Source of the DNA: an uncultured Trichococcus sp. | GTDB lineage: Bacteria > Bacillota > Bacilli > Lactobacillales > Aerococcaceae | Assembly: GCF_963667775.1 (NCBI RefSeq) | Contig: NZ_OY764015.1 | Span: forward strand, 2,779,001-2,843,000 | DNA length: 64,000 nucleotides | Reading direction: 5' to 3' | Shown: piece after piece, positions 24,973-35,025 of the stretch | Layout: every line of letters starts with the position of its first letter | Position numbering within the stretch: the first letter of the stretch is position 1 | Notes under the pieces: generated by a model | What the model saw: only the letters and a program-made list of their open reading frames with translations | What the model was told of the DNA's origin: nothing | Database searches by the model: none | Made by a program: the position numbers and the translations under genes

Positions 24973-25317
24973 GTGGAAAAAGGCATCACATACACTGGTC
25001 TGGCGGGCCAGCACAAGGAAGAACTGGAAGAAAAACTGATGAACGTCATGGATACGGAAATCGGCCTCGATATCGTCAATCTCGGATTGGTTTATGGCAT
25101 TGACCTGGATGATGAAGGGGTCTGTACTGTCCGATTAACGTTTACGGGCGCCGGCTGTTCTTGCTCGGAGCATATTCTGAAAGGGGTCCATGAGCAGCTG
25201 GATCCGCTAGGTTTCATCACAGAGGTCAAAATCAAGATCGTGTGGAGTCCGGCCTGGGTGTTGGACCGCATCACCCGCTATGGCCGCATTTCGCTTGGAA
25301 TCAATCCAGGCAGATAA
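24973..25317 (+). CDS. MIP18/SufT-family metal-sulphur cluster assembly factor
   Basis: A 114-aa DUF59 protein. The family signature TEIGLDIVNLGLVYGIDLD is followed by VRLTFTGAGCSCSEHILKGV, with Cys near 60 and 62, and VKIKIVWSPAW. SufT-type proteins help mature Fe-S enzymes. Start is GTG 24973 with AGGAGG 10 bases upstream. It lies directly behind ilvD, whose product needs an Fe-S cluster, so a dedicated maturation role is a reasonable inference. A strong terminator follows immediately. Confidence 0.85.
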   Translation: MEKGITYTGLAGQHKEELEEKLMNVMDTEIGLDIVNLGLVYGIDLDDEGVCTVRLTFTGAGCSCSEHILKGVHEQLDPLGFITEVKIKIVWSPAWVLDRITRYGRISLGINPGR

Positions 25318-25320
25318 GCA

Positions 25321-25372
25321 AAAGGATCGAAACAAAGTGTATCAAAAACACTTTGTTCCGATCCTTTTTTTG
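25321..25372 (+). terminator. Terminator after the ilvD pair
   Basis: AAAGGATCG.AACAAAGTGT pairs with ACACTTTGTT.CGATCCTTT and ends in a T-run. Confidence 0.85.
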
Positions 25373-25536
25373 AATGAACGCAAGTATGGAAAAAATGAGG
25401 AATGAAAGGAGATATGCTACAATTTAAGTAAGCGTATACAACGATCAGAACCAAATGAAGTTGAACAGATTTCCAGGAACAAAAGTGAACACTTTCAAGC
25501 ACAGCAAAAAATATGCCAGGCAAAGGAGTAAGGGTC

Positions 25537-26475
25537 ATGCTAAAACTTATGAGAAGAGTTCCCGGAGGAACTTTATTGATCCCGATGTTTTTAAGTGCGC
25601 TGTTGAAGACGGCTTTTCCGGAAGGGCTTTATGTAGGATCGATTAGCCAAGCTTTTTTCTCCGCTCAGGGAACCAACTATATTGTAGGATTTTTATGTTT
25701 TGTCTCAGCTATGGGTTTGGATGTTAAAAGCTTGGCTCAAATAATGAAAAAACAAGGCATGTTACTGGTGATCAAATTTTTGATAGCGTATGTCTTGGGA
25801 TTCCTGATGATCAAGTATTTAGGTGGGGGAACGATTTTCGGACTGTCGTCTTTGGCGATCATTGTCGTTCTCACCAGTACAAATCCAGCATTGTATATGG
25901 CTCTGGTTAAAGACTTGTCAGAAAAAGACGATGCATTGGCATTTGGTTTAGCGGGTGTGTTTTGTGTGCCTGCTGTCCCTCTGTTGGTTTATTCCTTATC
26001 AAGCGGGACTGATATAGTCTGGACGCCGATTATCTCAGTTGTGATTCCTCTGTTGGCGGGGATGATCATCGGGAATTTGGATCATGAATTCAGGGATTTT
26101 TGCTTGCCGGCTATCGGCATCATCATGCCCTTTTTTGGATGGGTTTTAGGAGACAGCATCAATCTGTTTCAGGCGGCAAAAGCTGGGCTGGCGGGGGTTA
26201 TCTTAAGCGTCCTATTTTATATCATCCTCTTGCCGACTTTATATTTTACGGAAACGAAGCTGTTGAAAGCGAATGGAATATCCGCGATTGCGTTGACCTC
26301 TGTAGCCGGCGTGTCTTTAGCGGCCCCAAGTGTTATTGCGCAAGCTTACCCTGAACTTGAACCGATCGTACCCTTGGTCGTATCTCAAATAGCGATGGCA
26401 GTGGTAATCACAAGTGTTCTGACACCGATGATCGCAAATAAAATTGCAAAGAAAAAGAATCTCGTCAAGCATTAG
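25537..26475 (+). CDS. kdgT: KdgT-family permease
   Basis: A 312-aa membrane protein of the 2-keto-3-deoxygluconate permease family (PF03812): RVPGGTLLIPMFLSALL at the N-terminus, NLDHEFRDF in the middle and VAGVSLAAPSVIA near the C-terminus match KdgT. About ten hydrophobic segments. Start ATG 25537 with AAAGGAG upstream. The next gene, an M20 hydrolase, begins 16 bases later, so the transported compound may be an amide or other M20 substrate rather than KDG itself; no KDG kinase or aldolase gene is near. Substrate therefore uncertain. Confidence 0.8.
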   Translation: MLKLMRRVPGGTLLIPMFLSALLKTAFPEGLYVGSISQAFFSAQGTNYIVGFLCFVSAMGLDVKSLAQIMKKQGMLLVIKFLIAYVLGFLMIKYLGGGTIFGLSSLAIIVVLTSTNPALYMALVKDLSEKDDALAFGLAGVFCVPAVPLLVYSLSSGTDIVWTPIISVVIPLLAGMIIGNLDHEFRDFCLPAIGIIMPFFGWVLGDSINLFQAAKAGLAGVILSVLFYIILLPTLYFTETKLLKANGISAIALTSVAGVSLAAPSVIAQAYPELEPIVPLVVSQIAMAVVITSVLTPMIANKIAKKKNLVKH

Positions 26476-26490
26476 AAAGGGGCAGGAAGC

Positions 26491-27663
26491 ATGAATAAAT
26501 ACTATGAAAGAGCCTATGCGCTGGAAGAGCAACTTGTAAAGGACAGAAGGACACTTCACCAAAACCCAGAAATAGGCATGGAGTTGCCCAATACAAGAGC
26601 CTACGTCAGGAACAGATTGGAAGAGATCGGGTTGGAAGTCAAAGAAGTGGGGAAGATGGGGCTGAGTGCCGTCATAGAAGGGGAGAAACCTGGCAAAACG
26701 ATTCTTCTTCGTGCTGACATGGATGCCCTTCCGATGAAGGAAATGAATGAGCTGGAGTACAAAGCGACGAACAATATGGCGCACACGTGCGGACATGATT
26801 TGCACACCGCTATGCTGGTGACGGCTGCACAAATATTACTTGAAAATAAAGCGGACATTCACGGTAGGGTCAAGCTTATGTTCCAACCGGGCGAGGAGAT
26901 ATTTGCTGGAGCGAGAGATATGATTGAAGCCGGTATTCTAGAAAATCCAAAACCGGATGTGGCGTTTGCGATGCATACGGGATTAAATCAAGGTGTCGGA
27001 AGTTTTGAGTATTATAAGGGACATACAAGCACCTCTTGTGACAACTTCAAGATCACAATTACGGGAAAGGGGGCCCACGGAGCGTATCCACATACTTCCA
27101 TAGACCCTATCAATGCGGGCGTAATCATTTATCAAGAGTTTGGTGAACTGATCTCAAGAGAAGTGAGTCCGTTGTCTGTAGCCACCCTGACATTTGGGAT
27201 GTTCTCGGGAGGATCGAACAGCAACATCATTCCTGAAGTTGTAGAGATGCAAGGAACGTTACGCACCTACGATGATGAAGTGCGGGAGTATGTAAAAGGG
27301 AGAATAGCGGATATTCTGGCGGGGGTAGAGAAAACGACTAGGGCAAAAATAGACTTTGAAATTTTTGCGAATGTGCCATCTTTATACAATGACCCTGACT
27401 TGACCGAAGAAATTGCAGAAATTTTAGAAACCGGAAACCCTGCCTTTAAAGGCTATCCTGATTTGAGGATCATGGCTTCTGAAGATATGGCTGTTGTGTC
27501 GAGGCATTTGCCGACAACGTATATCATGCTTAATTGTAAAGTTGAGGGAAATAACTTCTCGCACCATAATCCGGGTGTGTTATTTGATGAAGCGGCTCTT
27601 CCGATCGGAGCGGGTTCTTTTGCGACTGTGGCCATCGAGTGGTTAAAAAAGCACAGTGACTAA
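26491..27663 (+). CDS. M20D-family amidohydrolase (hippurate/N-acyl amino acid type)
   Basis: A 390-aa metallohydrolase. Metal-ligand motifs: HTCGHDLHTAM near 95-105, GEEIFAGA with the catalytic Glu, HTGLN, and HHNPGV near the C-terminus. The lid domain begins at TSCDNFKITITGKGAHGAYPH. This subfamily hydrolyses N-acyl amino acids such as hippurate, N-acetyl or indole-acetyl conjugates. AAAGGGGCAGG precedes the ATG. Co-transcribed with the KdgT-like permease, suggesting import followed by amide cleavage. It is not of the AllC (allantoate amidohydrolase) subfamily. Confidence 0.88.
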   Translation: MNKYYERAYALEEQLVKDRRTLHQNPEIGMELPNTRAYVRNRLEEIGLEVKEVGKMGLSAVIEGEKPGKTILLRADMDALPMKEMNELEYKATNNMAHTCGHDLHTAMLVTAAQILLENKADIHGRVKLMFQPGEEIFAGARDMIEAGILENPKPDVAFAMHTGLNQGVGSFEYYKGHTSTSCDNFKITITGKGAHGAYPHTSIDPINAGVIIYQEFGELISREVSPLSVATLTFGMFSGGSNSNIIPEVVEMQGTLRTYDDEVREYVKGRIADILAGVEKTTRAKIDFEIFANVPSLYNDPDLTEEIAEILETGNPAFKGYPDLRIMASEDMAVVSRHLPTTYIMLNCKVEGNNFSHHNPGVLFDEAALPIGAGSFATVAIEWLKKHSD

Positions 27664-27728
27664 CGATGCTGTCAGTAACTTAAGGTTAGTGACAAATAAG
27701 AGGCAGGAGGAATAATGCTCAGCGTGGT

Positions 27729-27875
27729 GGCCAAAACTGTCGAATAGGTGAGGTGGATTCGACAGTTTGACACCAGATTGGACCGATATTGTCGAATGCC
27801 GAGAAACTTTCGACAATTTGACATCCTGCTGGATCGAAATTGTCGAATATCTGAGGAACATTCAACAATTTGGCC
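27729..27875. repeat. Tandem array of three hairpins, period 51-52 bp (array 1)
   Basis: GTCGAAT starts at 27739, 27791 and 27842. Each copy pairs with a downstream ATTCGAC, TTTCGAC or ATTCAAC, followed by related A/G-TTTG-ACA..GGA-CGA spacers. The whole array is bounded by GGCCAAA (27729-27735) and TTTGGCC (27869-27875), so it is quasi-palindromic. It lies in the 340 bases between the convergent M20 and AIM24 genes. Confidence 0.8.
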
Positions 27876-27888
27876 CCGCAGTCAAAAA

Positions 27889-27925
27889 AAAGCGAGAATG
27901 CATCATGCATCCTCGCTTTTTTTTT
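27889..27925. terminator. Bidirectional terminator
   Basis: AAAGCGAG.ATGCAT pairs with ATGCAT.CTCGCTTT and is followed by a long T-run on the plus strand. An A-run on the left side provides the T-run for the minus strand. Confidence 0.8.
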
Positions 27926-28003
27926 TTACAGTTGTCAACTTACTTAAGTGAATGCCATCACTTGGCGTCAAAATGAAACAAGCGATCGACAGGTCGTTTT
28001 TTT

Positions 28004-28765
28004 TTAGCGAAGAACCGGAGCCATCAAAACTTTGCCTGTTCCGCGATAGACGTTGACTAAGCCTTCGCCGGATGCGGCTGAACCCAGAAGTGTCTGGCCT
28101 GATCTGGATACTGTAAATTCCAGGCTTCCGGACCAAGCAATCGCCATATTCCCATCAATCTTCAATTCATCATTTTCCAATTCTATTTCTATCAGTTCTT
28201 CTCTCGGTACATACGATTCAAGTGCGACAATCCCGCCGCCAGAAAGACCTAGGTTAAAAAGACCTTCTCCGCCCATCGCAGCAGAAGAAAGGTTGGACTT
28301 CATAACTGCTTTGTGATTCAATTCCGAATCGCAAGCCAAAAACAATCCGTCCTCGATCACGATTGAGCCATTCCAGTCATCGACATCGATCAGTAAAATA
28401 TGCTTGTAAGTTGGCTCCAATACGAGTTTTCCCGTTCCGGTGTACTCGGGCTTGATTGCCGATTCATTCGTGACTTTCCCTCGAAGCGCTTTTCCCAAAA
28501 AATCGCCCACGCCTTTAAGCCCGGTTGTAGCACTGACATTCCCCACCATCCACTGCATGGCTCCTGACTGAACGGTGATGTCGGAAAGACTGACGTCGCA
28601 TACCAGCTGTCTTCTTCTGACGTTCATTTCAGAAGCGTAGTAGGCAGCTTGAGCCGTCAGATGATCGACACTCAAATCTTTCAAGTATTCCACTACCTTA
28701 AATGCGCCCATCTCTTCGACAATTTTCACATCATTGTTATCTTCGAAATTTTTTATTCTGAACAT
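28004..28765 (-). CDS. AIM24-family protein
   Basis: A 253-aa beta-rich protein of the AIM24/TIGR00266 family. Typical segments are QAAYYASEMNVRRRQL, VQSGAMQWMVGNV, and the glycine-rich GGEGLFNLGLSGGGIVALES, with GSAASGEGLVNVYRGTGKV near the end. Bacterial members are of unknown role, often proposed to be membrane- or protein-associated trimers. ATG 28765 has AAAGG 9 bases upstream; an ATG two codons earlier (28771) is too close to that site. Appears monocistronic. No signal peptide is visible. Confidence 0.88.
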   Translation of the reverse strand: MFRIKNFEDNNDVKIVEEMGAFKVVEYLKDLSVDHLTAQAAYYASEMNVRRRQLVCDVSLSDITVQSGAMQWMVGNVSATTGLKGVGDFLGKALRGKVTNESAIKPEYTGTGKLVLEPTYKHILLIDVDDWNGSIVIEDGLFLACDSELNHKAVMKSNLSSAAMGGEGLFNLGLSGGGIVALESYVPREELIEIELENDELKIDGNMAIAWSGSLEFTVSRSGQTLLGSAASGEGLVNVYRGTGKVLMAPVLR

Positions 28766-28942
28766 ATCCATTTTCCTTCTTTCTTTTGCAGAGGCAACAG
28801 CTGTGTCTGGTCAATAAAGGCTTATTCAAATTTGGTGTATCATTGTCTATCATTATAACACTATTTTGATTGTCGACCAATATTTAGATGGAAACGGCAA
28901 CCGGATGGAAGAGAAACGCTTGTGTTGTCAACCGTAGAAGCA

Positions 28943-28975
28943 GAAAAGTCCTGACTCTCAGAGCCAAGACTTTTC
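28943..28975. terminator. Hairpin downstream of fabV
   Basis: GAAAAGTC (28943-28950) pairs with GACTTTTC (28968-28975) around a 17-base loop. It is placed where the fabV transcript would end, but lacks a long T-run. Confidence 0.4.
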
Positions 28976-29019
28976 ATTTATTATTGCGGATAAAGAGTGA
29001 TTGGTGTCACCGGTACGAT

Positions 29020-30216
29020 TTAATATTCCAATGCCTTCAATTCTTCGATCGTAACGTCTTGCTCAACATAGCCATCAACCATGAACCCACTTAAAATTGA
29101 AAACTCTTTATAAAGGATGTCATATGCTGCTATTTCAGTATTGAAATTCTCTTTGTTCAATTGTTGGATCAGTGCCTTTGTTTTAGCTTGCGTGTCGCTG
29201 TCGAGTTCCCAGCTATCCGGTCTCAGGCGGCCAGCTTCATCATACTCAGCCTTGGTACCATAAACCATATCGCGATAAATGCGGTCGATATGCATGATCG
29301 GTGTTTCGTGGGTGCCTTTTTCCGTCATGACTTTGTAGAGACCGATACAATAAACAGGGAAGAATGGAATCACGGAGCTGGCTTTGGTGGTCACGGCAGT
29401 AGCCACCACAATCTGGGCTTTTCCGTTGATGTCAGCCAATAACCCATTGATGGTCTTCGCTTTTTCATCACAATCTGCTTTGGCAAGGCCAAGAGTACCG
29501 CCACCGTAGTAAGGACGGTTCAACTCTGTTCCCAAATAAGAGTAATTGGTCGTCAGCACGCCATCAGCCAATACATCTGCTTCCTTCAGTGCTTCCATCC
29601 ACAGCTGCCAGTCTTCGCCGCCCATGACTTTTACGGTGCCGGCGATTTCTTCCGCTGTTGCAGGTTCCAGCGTTTCTGTGTAGAAATCCTGATTTTGCAT
29701 ATTGATGTTCGGACCGACCACGGGCTCCCCAAGCGCTTTGATTGCGGAAGTGTACGTCTCTCCGGTATCGGGATCAGTTCTTCTGCCGCTTGCCAGACTA
29801 TAGACGACCAGGTCCACTTTTTCGCCGAATTCGTTCTTGATGTATGTGATGACTTCTTGCTTGCTTTCGTGGCTGAAGGCGTCCTGCACAAAGTTCTTGG
29901 CGATCAGGCCTTCTTTTTCGGCAGCCTCACGGAACGCGATATTGTTGTACCAGCCGGCTGTGCCGAGATTCCGTTCATTCTTCGGTCCTTTTTCGAAAGA
30001 AACACCGATCGTGTCCGCTCCCGCGCCGAATGCCAAACTGATCCGGGTCGCCAAACCGTAACTGGATGAAGCACCGATGATCAAGACTTTTTTCGGAGCT
30101 TGATAGGTGCCTTTATTTTTGACGTACTCGATTTGGTTCAATACTTCCTGCTTGCATCCAAGCGGGTTTACACCTAGGGCCACATTACCCCGAATATTCT
30201 GTTTAAATTCCAACAT
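29020..30216 (-). CDS. fabV: Trans-2-enoyl-ACP/CoA reductase FabV
   Basis: A 398-aa NADH-dependent enoyl reductase of the FabV/TER family. Near the N-terminus is the Rossmann motif KKVLIIGASSSYGLATRIS. The active-site Tyr-x8-Lys is in RPYYGGGTLGLAKAD, longer than the Tyr-x6-Lys spacing of FabI. It reduces enoyl thioesters in fatty-acid elongation, and FabV enzymes are typically insensitive to triclosan. Length is normal for the family. A GGAGG-type site precedes the ATG. It is monocistronic; whether it replaces FabI or FabK in this strain cannot be told from the window. Confidence 0.95.
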   Translation of the reverse strand: MLEFKQNIRGNVALGVNPLGCKQEVLNQIEYVKNKGTYQAPKKVLIIGASSSYGLATRISLAFGAGADTIGVSFEKGPKNERNLGTAGWYNNIAFREAAEKEGLIAKNFVQDAFSHESKQEVITYIKNEFGEKVDLVVYSLASGRRTDPDTGETYTSAIKALGEPVVGPNINMQNQDFYTETLEPATAEEIAGTVKVMGGEDWQLWMEALKEADVLADGVLTTNYSYLGTELNRPYYGGGTLGLAKADCDEKAKTINGLLADINGKAQIVVATAVTTKASSVIPFFPVYCIGLYKVMTEKGTHETPIMHIDRIYRDMVYGTKAEYDEAGRLRPDSWELDSDTQAKTKALIQQLNKENFNTEIAAYDILYKEFSILSGFMVDGYVEQDVTIEELKALEY

Positions 30217-30339
30217 ATTTGATTTTCCTCCATTAAAATGTCATAAGGATATAATACCAGAAAATGCTACGCAAGAATAAATTATCTGCTGAAATTTTGG
30301 GGATTAGTTAGTAGTGTCTCAAAACCTTCAGGAAAAGGC

Positions 30340-30368
30340 TTGCAATCGCACTAATTATTTGTTAAGAT
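30340..30368 (+). promoter_or_regulatory. Promoter of licT
   Basis: TTGCAA (30340-30345) and TAAGAT (30363-30368) are 17 bases apart, 24 bases before the first RAT sequence. Confidence 0.6.
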
Positions 30369-30391
30369 TCCTCTAGAAGATTTAATAGGAT

Positions 30392-30420
30392 GGGTTGTTA
30401 CTGGTAAAGCAGGCTACACC
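30392..30420 (+). promoter_or_regulatory. RAT antiterminator site 1 (licT leader)
   Basis: The 29-base sequence beginning GGGTTGTTACTGGTAAAGCA closely follows the LicT/SacY RAT consensus. A downstream stem with AACAAAGC and GCTTGTTT plus T9 (to 30490) is the likely terminator, so licT would control its own read-through. Confidence 0.75.
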
Positions 30421-30511
30421 ACTTTAAATGGATGAATAAACAAAGCTTTTGTTTATTAACTATTGAGAGAGGGGGAGGCTTGTTTTTTTTTGCTGAAAAG
30501 AGAGGACTCAG

Positions 30512-31345
30512 ATGAAAATTGAGAAAATCATAAATAATAATTTGGTCAAATCGCGGAATGACAGAAATCAAGAATTGATCGTGATGGGTAAAGGGATTGG
30601 ATTTAAAAAAGACGTCGGAACGGAAATTGATGAGTCTCTGATCAGCCAAGTGTATGTCAGCGAAGACAATACCTCATCGAACAAGTTGGCTGAGATATTG
30701 GCATCGGTCCCGATTGAAATTATTCAACTGACGAATGAAATTGTAGGTTTTGCACGTGCTTCGTTAGGGAAAAGACTAAGCGATAATATTTACTTGACCT
30801 TGACCGATCATATCAGTTTTGCGGTAGAACGCTTCAGAGAAGGGATTGCGATTGAGAATGCGTTGCTTTGGGAAATCAAACGCTTCTATAATCATGAGTA
30901 TCTGATCGGAAAAGAAGCCTTAACGATCATCGAACAACGAATCGGCATAAAATTGCCAGAAGATGAAGCCGGCTTCATTGCACTTCATTTCGTCAATGCG
31001 ACAATGGATTCACTTGGGATCGAGAAGGCTGCACAGTTGGCGCAGACGGTCCAGAGTATACTGAATATCGTGAAGTATCACTTTAATATCGACCTGAACG
31101 AGTACTCGATTCATTATGAGCGCTTTGTTACCCATTTAAAGTTTTTTGTTCAACGCATCATCAGCGGTACCGAGTTAAAAGATGATGAGGATAGCTTTAT
31201 GCTAGCCCTAAAAGAACGGTACATGGACGAATACAAATGTGCCTTAAAGATTGAAAAGTTTATTGAACAGGATTTTGGACGGTCATTGACCGATAATGAA
31301 ATCATTTATTTAACGATTCATATCCGGCGTGTCATTAATCAATAA
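30512..31345 (+). CDS. licT: BglG/LicT-family transcriptional antiterminator
   Basis: A 277-aa RNA-binding antiterminator. The CAT RNA-binding domain (1-55: KIEKIINNNLVKSRNDRNQELIVMG split over its strands) is followed by two PRD domains (about 65-170 and 171-277). Regulatory histidines are visible in LTDHISFA, FIALHFVNA, SIHYERFVTHL and LTIHIRR. In the family PTS-mediated phosphorylation tunes dimerisation. It is preceded by one RAT and followed by another before bglP, giving autoregulated induction by beta-glucosides with carbon-catabolite input through HPr. Confidence 0.95.
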   Translation: MKIEKIINNNLVKSRNDRNQELIVMGKGIGFKKDVGTEIDESLISQVYVSEDNTSSNKLAEILASVPIEIIQLTNEIVGFARASLGKRLSDNIYLTLTDHISFAVERFREGIAIENALLWEIKRFYNHEYLIGKEALTIIEQRIGIKLPEDEAGFIALHFVNATMDSLGIEKAAQLAQTVQSILNIVKYHFNIDLNEYSIHYERFVTHLKFFVQRIISGTELKDDEDSFMLALKERYMDEYKCALKIEKFIEQDFGRSLTDNEIIYLTIHIRRVINQ

Positions 31346-31351
31346 TAAACG

Positions 31352-31430
31352 GGATTGTTACTATTTAATTAGGCTATACCCAAGTAAATGCTACCGCTTA
31401 AGCGGCCTAGTCTTTATTTGGGTATTTTTG
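31352..31430 (+). promoter_or_regulatory. RAT site 2 overlapping a terminator before bglP
   Basis: The RAT at 31352-31380 starts GGATTGTTACTATTTAATTA. Its last bases (ATACC) belong to a terminator stem ATACCCAA/TTGGGTAT (31376-31425) with an inner CCGCTTAAGCGG and a T-run. LicT binding to RAT would exclude the terminator. Confidence 0.85.
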
Positions 31431-31466
31431 TTTGGAAAAAATTAAAAAAGGAAAGTTGGGACTAAG

Positions 31467-33386
31467 TTGGACTATAAAGATTTAGGAAAGACAATATTGG
31501 AAAATGTGGGCGGAGAAGCGAATGTGAATGAATTGACCCACTGTGCAACGCGTTTGCGTTTCAAGTTAGCTGATACCAGTAAAGCGAATATGGAAATATT
31601 GAAGAACACACCGGGCGTAGTAGGGGTAGTCAACAAAGGTGGACAATACCAAGTCATTATCGGAAGTGATGTCGGTAAGGTCTACAGGAGCATCAACGAA
31701 CAAAGTAATCTGGAAAGTAAAACAGGTGCAACTTCTGATAACTCGGAAAACCAAAGCCGATTTGAAAAAGCAATTGCTGCCATTTCAGGTATCTTCACAC
31801 CGATTTTGCCCGTGATCACTGCTGCCGGTTTGATCAAAGCGGTATTGTCCATTTTGACGGTCCTGAAAATCACGGAAAATACCGATATGAACTATCAAAT
31901 CTTGAACTTTATTGGAGATGCCGGATTCTACTTCTTGCCGATTTTCATCGGGGGGACTGCAGCGCGTCAATTCAAAGCAAATCCTTACTTAGGGATGCTG
32001 GTCGGAGCAATTTTCTTGCATCCAAACTTCACTGGAATGGTCAACCTTGCGAAAGAAACTGGCGAAGGAATCAGTCTGTTTGGTCTGCCGATTCAAGCTG
32101 TAGGATATTCGTCATCGGTTATTCCGGTCATTTTATCAGTAGGACTATTGGGTTACGTGGAGCGTTTTGCAGATCGTATCTCGCATAAGACGGTAAAATT
32201 CTTTACAGTGCCATTGATTGCGACTTTATTTACAGGCGTAATCGGATTGACTGTATTAGGACCCTTGGGATCTGTGTTGGGTAATTACTTGGCGGACTTC
32301 TTCCGTTGGTTGGAAACATTCGGCGGTTGGGTTGTTCCTACTGTCGTAGGTACTTTCTCACCATTACTTGTTATGACGGGTACTCACTATGGTTTGGTCT
32401 CGATTGGGATCAACAACCGTGCAACAATTGGTTATGACACAGTAGCTTCAAACGGTATGCTGGCATCAAACGTTGCTCAGGGTGGTGCTGCGCTCGCGAT
32501 TGCTTTCAAAACAAAAGATATCAATAAAAAAGCAATGGCTTCATCAGCAGGCCTGACAGCTATCATGGGCATTACGGAACCGGCATTGTTCGGTGTGACT
32601 CTGCAGAACAAAGCAGCGCTGACTGGTACGATGATTGCGGGTGGTATCGGTGGTTTCGTTATGGGGATTTTCGGTGCGCGTAACTATGCCGGCGGTTCAC
32701 CAGGTCTACTGAGTTTGGGAAGTTACATCGGTGAGAATACGTTACATTCTTTCTATGTAGCGGCTGCTACGTTAGTGATTTCAGTGATCGTGTCTTTCGT
32801 AGTGACGTATATATTATATAGAGATGAAGAAGCACTGGATGCTGTGCAACCGGTTGAAACAACCGCTGCACAAACGGAAGCAACTGGAACCGCTGCAACG
32901 AATACATCGGCGGCTCATTTAGACTTTTTGACACAAGATAGCATCGTTGCTCCAATGGCCGGCCAGGTAGTACCTTTATCAGAAGTGGATGATCCTATTT
33001 TTGCGCAAGCTATTCTTGGACAAGGCGTTGCAATCATGCCAACGGACGGCGTGATCAAATCACCGATCAATGGTGAAATTGTCACAATATTCGAAACAAA
33101 ACATGCGATCGGTTTAAGAACAGACGAAGGCATCGAAATTTTGATTCATATCGGTTTAGACACAGTTCAATTAAAAGGTCAACACTTCAAACAATTAGCG
33201 CAAGCAGGCCAACGCGTAACAGTCGGTACGCCTATTGTTGAAGCTGACCTAGAAGCTATTAAAGCTGCAGGCTACGATATCATCACACCTATCGTGATCA
33301 CCAACACAACTGATTTCAGCGAAATATTAAGTACCGGTGAAGACCAAGTCAATGCTGGAGATTCCATCATCAAAGTAATTAAATAA
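31467..33386 (+). CDS. bglP: PTS beta-glucoside IIBCA component
   Basis: A 639-aa permease with all three domains in the order B-C-A: IIB with Cys26 in LTHCATRLRF, IIC over about 100-450 (GITEPALFGVTL conserved loop), and IIA over about 495-639 with active His near 560 in ILIHIGLDTVQL. A Thr/Ala/Glu-rich linker joins IIC to IIA. It imports and phosphorylates beta-glucosides such as cellobiose, salicin or arbutin. Start is TTG 31467; the ribosome binding site is weak (AAGGA about 14 bases upstream). Controlled by LicT through the upstream RAT/terminator. Confidence 0.93.
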   Translation: MDYKDLGKTILENVGGEANVNELTHCATRLRFKLADTSKANMEILKNTPGVVGVVNKGGQYQVIIGSDVGKVYRSINEQSNLESKTGATSDNSENQSRFEKAIAAISGIFTPILPVITAAGLIKAVLSILTVLKITENTDMNYQILNFIGDAGFYFLPIFIGGTAARQFKANPYLGMLVGAIFLHPNFTGMVNLAKETGEGISLFGLPIQAVGYSSSVIPVILSVGLLGYVERFADRISHKTVKFFTVPLIATLFTGVIGLTVLGPLGSVLGNYLADFFRWLETFGGWVVPTVVGTFSPLLVMTGTHYGLVSIGINNRATIGYDTVASNGMLASNVAQGGAALAIAFKTKDINKKAMASSAGLTAIMGITEPALFGVTLQNKAALTGTMIAGGIGGFVMGIFGARNYAGGSPGLLSLGSYIGENTLHSFYVAAATLVISVIVSFVVTYILYRDEEALDAVQPVETTAAQTEATGTAATNTSAAHLDFLTQDSIVAPMAGQVVPLSEVDDPIFAQAILGQGVAIMPTDGVIKSPINGEIVTIFETKHAIGLRTDEGIEILIHIGLDTVQLKGQHFKQLAQAGQRVTVGTPIVEADLEAIKAAGYDIITPIVITNTTDFSEILSTGEDQVNAGDSIIKVIK

Positions 33387-33412
33387 TGAATCCCGTATAA
33401 GAATATTTTTGA

Positions 33413-34894
<1,482 letters not shown>

Positions 34895-34957
34895 TCCGCT
34901 GCTGAGTTTGCCCAGTCCAGATCGGGACATCGTAAAAAATAAAGTGAATGAGTCAGC

Positions 34958-35000
34958 AAAAAAAGCCAAAGCGACATTTGATTGTCATTTTGGCTTTTTT
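34958..35000. terminator. Bidirectional terminator between bglA and the symporter gene
   Basis: AAAAAAAGCCAAA (34958-34970) and TTTTGGCTTTTTT (34988-35000) form a 12-bp stem with a T-run on each strand. Confidence 0.85.
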
Positions 35001-35025
35001 GTCGCTTAATAGCTCTTTAGTGCTT

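Noticed and set aside
26491..27663. The M20 hydrolase as allantoate amidohydrolase (AllC), which would complete the ureide pathway.
   Set aside because: Its motifs (HTCGHDLHTAM, GEEIFAGA) are of the hippurate/N-acyl amino acid branch, and it is 15 kb from the ureide genes with a KdgT-like partner.
27643..27976. Several overlapping open frames in array 1 with repeated 17-residue peptides (e.g. FDNFDPAGCQIVES / FDNIGPIWCQTVES).
   Set aside because: The repetition follows from the 51-52 bp hairpin units; frames have no ribosome binding sites and one unit is 52 bp, which breaks any long repeat frame.
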